A DNA stretch of 64,000 nt, taken from Styela clava. Lineage: Eukaryota > Chordata > Ascidiacea > Stolidobranchia > Styelidae. Numbering within the stretch: the first letter of the stretch is position 1; every line of letters starts with the position of its first letter. The position numbers were made by a program, and so were the translations under genes. Under the pieces are notes generated by a model, which searched no databases, was not told the DNA's origin, and saw only the letters and a program-made list of their open reading frames with translations. Positions 57,371 to 64,000 of this stretch are shown here, in pieces. The stretch spans positions 7,564,001 to 7,628,000 of the forward strand of contig NC_135260.1 in assembly GCF_964204865.1 (NCBI RefSeq). Direction: 5' to 3'.

Positions 57371-59434
57371 TTAATGTAGAATAGCTTTTACTCTATGCTC
57401 GAGTTCACTGAAGTTCGCAATAACATAGTGCCCTCTATTGTTGATTGGAATCGGCTTCTCCAGTTGTTCAACTATGTCTGTGTTCATATAGAAAATGGAA
57501 TCTTGGGTAATTGGCCATTTCCAGTTCTTACCAGCCCTCTCCATTACCGAGACCTTGAATTCGTTCTTCTGTATACAAGTAACTTCACCTGGGTATAAAT
57601 TTCCTTCGTAGCGAACAGCTACCCAATCTCCTATTTTTACACTAGAGCCTTGCGTACTTCTTTCAGCTGCATCCACATTAATATCTCCTGTTAAAAATGA
57701 TGTGAGGAGTTGACCATTTTTAACCTCCATGTGGTGAATTTTGCTTATACCATGAACAGACGAGGCTTCAGCAAAAATTTTTTCTAAATCCAGTTTATAG
57801 CTTATCTCTTTAATTTGCTCACGCGTAATTTCCATGCATTTTATATTTTGTATTGCCATGGTAGCTTCTGTAAAAGATTTTGCATCAATGACATGATGTT
57901 TTCTGCATCGGACTTGATTCCATACATATCTTTTAACTGAACCACCGATACCATCGACTGGACCTTTACCGTGCGATGTAGCAAAAAAATTCCAGGATAT
58001 TGATATATTGTGCACACTTTCCAAGGCCGGCAAAGACGCTAAAATATATTTGTTTTTGAATTGGGAGCTGGGACCATCTGACCAAATTTTGACAGATTTG
58101 ATAAAACTAGGTAATGTGGACAAAATTTTGCTCAGAATTGGAATTACTGCTTCTTTTGAGTGACAAAGATAATCTGACACCACTGCCATTGAATGAATTT
58201 TTCCCCCATACCACGCTGCAGCTGTAAAAATACTAATTTGCTGTTGCTGCCAATGTGCACTCTGTATCTCATCTTGGTTAACGCAAGTATAATTTTCAGC
58301 AAAATCAATTTGAATTAATGCTTCACTATTACTGTACGATGCCGAAGTTGATAAAGTATTATCTCGATCTAACTTGTAACGCATAGACTGCTGCCTTTTA
58401 ATATACGAGTGTTCCAAAAACTGCGGTAACATTTGATATACATGCTCCAGAAGATCATTTACATCACCCTCCTCCTGAACCTTTTTCAATCTAGAATCAC
58501 TGACACTATTCTCCCACACATACCAGCTCACAAACTTATTTTCAAAACCTTCCAGTACTGCACCCCAACTCATTTTAAATCCTGCACCATCCTTGCATCG
58601 CATACATTCATTTTTCCAGCATTCTAAATTTGGACTAGCACAGACAAATGTGTTTACAATATTTGTGGTATACGATGGAAATTCCGGAATCACTTTATGC
58701 AAAGAATTAATTGCACAAATAAAATTCTCATGATATTTGCAAAGGCAAACATTATGAGGCAATCTGGAACTTAAAAACACATTTTTTGGTCTAAGTTCTG
58801 CAAACTTACTTCGTCCTATTTTTAAATGCGGGAATTCATCACGAAAAAGTTGATATACTTCTGCGATGCTAGATGTTAAATGACGTGTTTGTAGCCTTTC
58901 TGTAAACCCATCTTTTTTTATTGATATCACATCCTTTTTTCCAGGTGCTTGCCGGCTGATATCGTCTCGCCTATAAAAATCTGCAACAGCATTAACTGTA
59001 GATTCTAATATACCGGTACGACGTTTTCTATCAGTTGATGGATTGCCCTGTTGTTCTTTATCCAAAATTTCCCAATATAGTTTTCGAACTACTGCCTTTT
59101 GTCTATTTGGAGTACTAGGCAGTGCAGTACGCATCATTCGCTTTGCCCTTGCAGAAGCCTTTGCAAATGCCAAAGCACTCTTGAATGGAGCATGGTTTTC
59201 TTTGGCCTGCTTTTTCATCAACCTGTGTTTGGCAACACGCATCTTTACTGCATTTCTTCGCTTTTGCTTAATCATATTTTGCTCTTTCACAGATAAATTA
59301 TTTTCCTTGTTTCGTGACTTTTCTCTACTTCTCCGTACATATTCTTTCTGTTTTAACTTAAATTCTCCTATTTTCCCTTCTGCCTTTTGTCTCTCCCTGA
59401 ACCGCTTCTGTCGCTCTGCTGCAGTCAAAGGCAT
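57371..59434 (-). CDS. Uncharacterised 687-aa transposase-like protein
   Basis: Single open frame, ATG at 59434, stop at 57371, no interruption. Residues 1-120 are extremely Lys/Arg-rich (RQKRFRERQKAEGK), a likely DNA-binding and nuclear-targeting region. Residues 228-280 hold a Cys/His cluster (CLCKYH, C240, C265, C272, CMRC), a probable zinc site. A core of IQIDFAENYT (D377), KIWSDGPSSQFKNKY (D453) and SHGKGPVDGIGG (H488, D494) has the spacing of an RNase H-like catalytic core; the acidic triad is inferred. Residues 598-656 (KIGDWVAVRYEGNLYPGEV) look like a Tudor/SH3-type barrel. I recall similar proteins from many animal genomes as uncharacterised, but cannot name a family. Seven copies of a 14-base motif flank the ORF, which points to a mobile element. 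Confidence 0.75.
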   Translation of the reverse strand: MPLTAAERQKRFRERQKAEGKIGEFKLKQKEYVRRSREKSRNKENNLSVKEQNMIKQKRRNAVKMRVAKHRLMKKQAKENHAPFKSALAFAKASARAKRMMRTALPSTPNRQKAVVRKLYWEILDKEQQGNPSTDRKRRTGILESTVNAVADFYRRDDISRQAPGKKDVISIKKDGFTERLQTRHLTSSIAEVYQLFRDEFPHLKIGRSKFAELRPKNVFLSSRLPHNVCLCKYHENFICAINSLHKVIPEFPSYTTNIVNTFVCASPNLECWKNECMRCKDGAGFKMSWGAVLEGFENKFVSWYVWENSVSDSRLKKVQEEGDVNDLLEHVYQMLPQFLEHSYIKRQQSMRYKLDRDNTLSTSASYSNSEALIQIDFAENYTCVNQDEIQSAHWQQQQISIFTAAAWYGGKIHSMAVVSDYLCHSKEAVIPILSKILSTLPSFIKSVKIWSDGPSSQFKNKYILASLPALESVHNISISWNFFATSHGKGPVDGIGGSVKRYVWNQVRCRKHHVIDAKSFTEATMAIQNIKCMEITREQIKEISYKLDLEKIFAEASSVHGISKIHHMEVKNGQLLTSFLTGDINVDAAERSTQGSSVKIGDWVAVRYEGNLYPGEVTCIQKNEFKVSVMERAGKNWKWPITQDSIFYMNTDIVEQLEKPIPINNRGHYVIANFSELEHRVKAILH

Positions 59435-59846
59435 TTTTTCGGTACTGGTACTTTTTGACTAACTCCCAACAGCTGAATCTAGATTCTAGACTATATAATT
59501 TACTGCAATAAATGGGATAAAAACATCTAAAATAGCCAAAAAGTGCAGGGTAATGTACCTGGTAATGGTCTTTGTGTACCGGTAAGGTTTCCACCACCAC
59601 AATATACAAATAATATCTACAATTTAGGGTTGCCAGATATCATGCATTTTATTGTGGCCAGTGGCAACCTATTTCTTCTAACTTGTTTAAGTGATGTGCC
59701 AAAAATTAGGTATTCTCTGAAATTAACTATAAGGAAATATATAAATAATAATTCAAAATAAACTATCTATTTATAACTTATGTTAAAACCATAATTTTCC
59801 ATATATTATATCTTTTTGATTACTAGAGTCTGATTTATAAGATTTT

Positions 59847-60061
59847 GTTACTTACGTTACAATTGTTACTTGCGTTACATTGTTACTTGCGTTACAAAAT
59901 TTGACATTGAATATTAATTAATATATACAATCATAGTAAGTTAAAATGCACACATATTGGCTGTGTGTGTGTACATAGGATGATGGTATATTGGCAAAAA
60001 ATGAATTTCAGTATTTTTTTACAAACCGTAAAAAATGTCGAAAAAACGTTACTTGCGTTAC
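59847..60061. promoter_or_regulatory. Cluster of 14-bp motif, 5' side of the 687-aa ORF (4 sites)
   Basis: GTTACTTACGTTAC at 59847-59860, GTTACTTGCGTTAC at 59865-59878, 59882-59895 and 60048-60061. All are in the same orientation as the three sites at 56760-56984. They lie 400-630 bases upstream of the start codon, so a role in promoter control is also possible. Confidence 0.7.
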
Positions 60062-60508
60062 CAAAAAATCGATATCAGTAAATTGCTCCCACAGATACCA
60101 AGGGGCAGTATTATACAAAACTGAATGTATCCTGAGAATGGTGATAGCCCTCTAGTATAGCAAATAATTCATGTTCATTTGTGTTTGAATTATTTAGGTT
60201 AAAACTTAAGTTTTGTGCCAATGGCTCAAAAAGCTAGAAATTGAGGTCAATGCCCCACCTACTTTCAACAAGCTTCATTTTTTTTATTATCGAATATAGT
60301 TGTGAAATAAATTAAGTTAACAAAACTCCAAGATATATTTCATGATAATATGGGTTGTTTCTTTGGGATTGGACACTTTTATTTTTTTCAAGTTTGTCCC
60401 TAGTTCCGTGGAATTGCCCGAATGAGTTAATTTCTGGAAAGACCCCAATATTTTTGAATTTTGTATGCGGATCTTCGATAAAAATAGTTGAGTAGCCCTG
60501 CCGTAGAT

Positions 60509-60838
60509 CACCAAGTGAGGCACAACTTTTCGTGATAACGGTACCTACTGGCTACTGTGGCAGTTATTGTTTGTAGTTTAGGATACTGGTATGGTACGGT
60601 CCCTCTGCGTACAGTACAGCAGTAGTATACAAACTTCCATAGCTGCATATGTACCATAGTCTAGTTTGAATAAAAAGTTAATGTCCAAAGTTCACTTGCT
60701 GACAATTATTTGAAAATGTACGGTGATGTTTGTCTGATTTGAGTGTAATTTTCATGATTAAATGCTTTTTTTGTTTGATATATAATTCCTACTGATTTTG
60801 TTCTGCGCGACTAGATCGGCATACCATATCTCTTACAG
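60509..60838. other. Intergenic
   Basis: GGTACGGTA-type words near 60590-60600, otherwise nothing recognised. Confidence 0.35.
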
Positions 60839-61020
60839 CAGGCCTGCCCAACCTTTTTTGCCTCGCGGGCCACTTTCATGTGACAAAATTCGTTGCGGGC
60901 CGCAAACGTTTGTACCAAACATTAATACAGCTAAGTCCGGATTTTGGTGTAGGTAATTTACATAATACATAAAACGCAAGTTTATCAAAAAAAATCAATC
61001 AATTTAATAATTGCTTTCTG
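60839..61020. mobile_element. hAT-like left end fragment
   Basis: Begins CAGGCCTGCCCAACC followed by CTCGCGGGCCAC, the subterminal word shared with the 28633 hAT element. No matching right terminus found; length uncertain. Confidence 0.45.
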
Positions 61021-62101
61021 GTTACTGAGTAGGGCTGGCAAATTATTCGAATATCAGAATAGCAGTTTACTATCGAATATCTGGTAACACGGGTCGTGGA
61101 CATGACACTTGCGGTTTTCTGACGACCACGCGAGAACATACACAACACGTCGACATCGAGGGGTATATTTGCGTTAAAGTGTTTCTATTCATTACTTTTC
61201 AGTAGCAATGTTTAAATGAGCGTCGCGGGAATATCAGGTTATGTGGGCCGTTCTGTAAAATTTGAAACACCAATTACAAGTATTTATTGAAGTAACATTA
61301 CAAAGATTTCTGGACGAACAGCCTATATATGCTGATTTGTGACCAATATGCAGCAATGCAATTAAGTCAATTTCATCTGAATTATTGACGGATACGCAGT
61401 GACGACATTTCCGAAATCTTATTCAACCCAAACATTAGATAAAAAATACTAACATAAAAGGACAACAAGTCCCAGTACCAAAGAAATTGTTGACTTTTTA
61501 TTTTACGTTGGACAGCCTTGCCCTTACAGTCTTATGACAATTGGGGTCTCAAACAAGCTAATAAGACTTCCCCCAAAATATATTGCCAAACTTTATCTTA
61601 GTTCATTTTTACCACATGAAATTCTTGATTGGTAACTGAGAGTTGTATGCCGCTACTGAGAACAGAAAAATAAAAGCGATACTTAGGAGAAGCAGTTTGA
61701 GATCCTATCATAAAAAACTGAAGTAACTAAAAAGTTTTGATTTTTATAAAGCCAATATAATATGCATGTTCATTGTTCAACTACAAAAAATTTTTATTCG
61801 CCGCAATGACTCTATATTGCAGATATATATTGCACTTTTGAGTTTATTGAGATAATTCAAATCAATTCAAGATTAAGTAAATTTAACATATTAGATGCTT
61901 GATTCCAGGAATACTTTTAACCAGTTTTATTTATAACAAAAAACTACCAATCTAATCAATTGAAATCTTTGAATATTACCAAAAAATGCATCGACTTCCA
62001 CTTGCAGACTTGTCTCCTTTTAAACATTACCCATTTTCAATATGACAATATTATTTTGGGATTTATGGTAAATTATTCATGCTGCATCTAAACTAAATAT
62101 T
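61021..62101. other. Intergenic or intronic AT-rich region
   Basis: If the ORF at 62102-62302 is a first exon, this would be its intron. No second exon recognised. Confidence 0.3.
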
Positions 62102-62302
62102 TCACCTTAGAACTGGATTTTGGCTCCATAGCCATTTTAGATGTTTTTTGATACAACAACGAAACATCCTTAATGCAGTTTTGTGGCTGTGGCTAGAGAT
62201 AATCATGTAACTATTCATTGGTGATCCTGTTGTGGTCACCCTCAGCATACTGTGGGTTCCACTGTAACTCTGCACCATCACAATCTTAGGTTTATTGCCC
62301 AT
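62102..62302 (-). CDS. Small ORF or first exon, 66 aa, unrecognised
   Basis: ATG at 62302 (AACAATGGGC) opens a frame beginning MGNKPKIVMVQSYSGTHSML and ending at TGA 62102. A splice donor (CTAAG|GTGAAA) overlaps the last codons, so it may be a first exon instead. The MGN start would suit N-myristoylation. It lies divergently to the PFDN5 gene, with about 765 bases between starts, so the two could share a promoter region. No family recognised. Confidence 0.35.
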   Translation of the reverse strand: MGNKPKIVMVQSYSGTHSMLRVTTTGSPMNSYMIISSHSHKTALRMFRCCIKKHLKWLWSQNPVLR

Positions 62303-63067
62303 TGTTAGACAATGCACATATCACAATGTATTGTTGTTATATAGCTCACTGCTTTCATCTCCTTGGTTATCGAGTTAGTGGTGCTCGAGGTCGTATTTTC
62401 TTTTGGTGAAGTGAACGACTGCTGGTTATAGCAGATAGCTTCGTGATATTTTGTGTTTTTTTTTTCAATATACATATACTTGGTTCCACTTTTTCTTCAT
62501 TATAATATAGTGTTAGACTTATTTATGGGTGCCGCTGCTCGATAACCAGTAGCCTACTGTTTTTCCGCATTTCCTCCACCCTGCAATATGGCCTGTTTAT
62601 AATTGATTGCAGTTTGTATGTTTGTGCCTATTTTCAGTATGGTAAAATATAAACTACTGGTTACTGAACTATTTTCCTAGTGTCAAATATAAGCACCTAG
62701 TCAACAATTCACTTTTATAGTGATCTCATAGAAATTGCATACAGATTAAAAATAAGTATAATATCCAACTTATGATGAGAATCCTTGTACATGTTCACAA
62801 CACGAACCAAAAATTCTTTACAAGAAGTGTAATAGAAGAGAATTGAGATTGGCATGGAGCAAGTATCACAATGATTGTAAAAGCATAATCTTTCTAAGTT
62901 AATTCAACTTAAACAGAGCTATATCTACTCTTCTAACTTTTTATACTACTTGCTGATACCAGTCTCTAAAACCCAAATTTTCTCTCTAATCAGGGGCTTG
63001 TGTTTTATTTTACAGGATCAAAAAAATAATATTTACTTGCTTATTTATATATAGCGGAACTGGAATT
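62303..63067. other. Intergenic between the small ORF and PFDN5
   Basis: Divergent intergenic region. Near its right end TTTATTTATATATAG stops 14 bases before the PFDN5 ATG, a possible splice or spliced-leader acceptor. No core promoter could be assigned. Confidence 0.4.
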
Positions 63068-63517
63068 ATGACTAGTGCTCCACAGCAGATAAATTTGGCA
63101 GCATTGCCAACACACGAACTAAAACATCTTGTTGAGCAAATGCAGCAAGAAGTTGACATATTAAGTAACAGTCTTCAATCACTGAAATCTGCACAATCCC
63201 AGTTTGCAGAATCTAAATCATGTTTGGAGCTTTTGCAGAAATCTGAAAAAGGTAAAGAAATTTTGGTGCCGATGTCCGGTTGTCTCTATGTCCCAGGAAA
63301 TCTCAATGAAACAGAAAATGTCATGGTTGATATTGGAACAGGATATTATGTTGAAAAGAAAACAAAAGATGCTGAAGAATATTTTAATAGAAAAGTTGAT
63401 TACTTGAAGCGACAAATGGAGTCTTTGCAAACTATTTTGCAGCAAAAATTTCAAAATAAGCAAATGGTTACAGAAGTTCTTCAAACAAAACTCATACAAC
63501 AATCGCAGCAAAAATAA
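63068..63517 (+). CDS. PFDN5: Prefoldin subunit 5 (149 aa, complete, intronless)
   Basis: One open frame of 149 residues, the usual length of this subunit. It starts MTSAPQQINLAALP and has two heptad-type helices at each end (HLVEQMQQEVDILSNSLQSL and RQMESLQTILQQKFQNKQ) around a beta hairpin with ILVPMSGCLYVPG and MVDIGTGYYVEKK. This coiled coil-hairpin-coiled coil plan is the alpha-class prefoldin fold. Six subunits assemble into a jellyfish-like cytosolic co-chaperone that delivers unfolded actin and tubulin to the CCT chaperonin. No intron is visible in the coding part. The ATG is the first in frame after a polypyrimidine/AT tract ending AG, so trans-splicing is possible. Poly(A)-type AATAAA words follow within 350 bases. 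Confidence 0.95.
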   Translation: MTSAPQQINLAALPTHELKHLVEQMQQEVDILSNSLQSLKSAQSQFAESKSCLELLQKSEKGKEILVPMSGCLYVPGNLNETENVMVDIGTGYYVEKKTKDAEEYFNRKVDYLKRQMESLQTILQQKFQNKQMVTEVLQTKLIQQSQQK

Positions 63518-64000
63518 AAATATTGTTTCAAATGTAGTAGTTTGTGGTGCACATCATGGACTGCAATATTAGTAGCCATCACAGTGTCATGGGTTTGCTT
63601 CTAGATCATTGACCATATCACATGTCTTTTCACATTTATCATTTTGTTTTCATATGTAAACAGGGAGCAAAACAGCAACAACTTTTTTTTTCTGGCAGTA
63701 TATTGAGGATATTACTTTTTGCCTATGATGTCATAGAATGTCATGTTATTCCAGTGGACAAAAATCTCATTCTGCCCATTGATTTGAGTTTTGTCAGATG
63801 AATGATATCTGCTATTCACAATAATAAAAATAGTTTAAAATGTAAAATATTCAGATATTGTCGACGAATCTTTTAGCTATGTGAAGTAAATTGCTACTGA
63901 AAATATGTTGCTAATGCTAATTTTGAACTTTTTCCACACAATTTCGCTTTCAACACGGAAATATTTCCATTGCTGAAATTTAAATGATAAAAAACGCTTC
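63518..64000. other. PFDN5 3' flank
   Basis: 3' UTR and downstream sequence, with AATAAAAATA around 63823. No further gene before the window ends. Confidence 0.5.

Larger units (their letters stand above)
56328..60500. mobile_element. 4.17-kb element with hAT-like ends enclosing the 687-aa ORF
   Basis: Left terminus CAGGCCTACTCAACT and right terminus whose reverse complement is CAGGGCTACTCAACT, one mismatch in 15. Flanks CTGTAGGT (56320-56327) and CCGTAGAT (60501-60508) match at six of eight positions, acceptable for an aged 8-base hAT target duplication. The enclosed ORF is not a recognisable hAT transposase. Either the element is one unit with an unusual protein, or a younger element landed inside an older hAT MITE. 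Confidence 0.65.

Overview
The window looks like invertebrate animal nuclear DNA: about two-thirds A+T, GT-AG introns of a few hundred bases, metazoan gene families (an SLC6 transporter, fatty-acid-binding proteins, a beta-1,3-galactosyltransferase, prefoldin subunit 5) and many DNA transposons. A tunicate (ascidian) is my best guess. It rests on compact genes, abundant GGTACCG-type low-complexity sequence and possible spliced-leader acceptors just before start codons. This is inference, not a demonstrated identity.

Layout. Bases 1-2835 carry the last four exons of a plus-strand SLC6 sodium-coupled transporter. Bases 3809-8871 carry two complete four-exon FABP genes in tandem on the minus strand. 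Bases 6749-26912 are a near-perfect tandem duplication (two 10,080-base units joined by 4 extra bases). Each unit has a whole FABP gene, a piggyBac transposase split by a 1.1-kb hAT element with an 8-base target duplication, a small foldback MITE, and the last two exons of a B3GALT-like gene. The second unit runs into the rest of that gene, so one complete seven-exon glycosyltransferase (25775-29843, minus) and one headless 3' fragment result. A 173-codon minus ORF of unknown family lies at 30411-30932.

Bases 33300-43700 hold a small family of intronless 460-aa MFS transporters: two intact genes in opposite orientations and two truncated, rearranged copies. Also here are a 56-base minisatellite and several MITEs. 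Bases 44600-49250 are a retroelement graveyard (decayed Gypsy-type gag/pol and a LINE 3' end). Bases 49578-53000 are a DNA element with about 195-base terminal inverted repeats around a decayed, uncharacterised Cys-rich gene. Bases 56328-60500 hold a 687-aa intact ORF of an uncharacterised, transposase-like family. It is bracketed by seven copies of a 14-base motif and sits within a hAT-like pair of ends. The window closes with a complete prefoldin subunit 5 gene (63068-63517, plus).

The host genes do not form one pathway; they are neighbours in a TE-rich segment. The most promising undescribed systems are the 687-aa ORF with its motif clusters and the long-TIR element. The most striking structural feature is the 10-kb tandem duplication.
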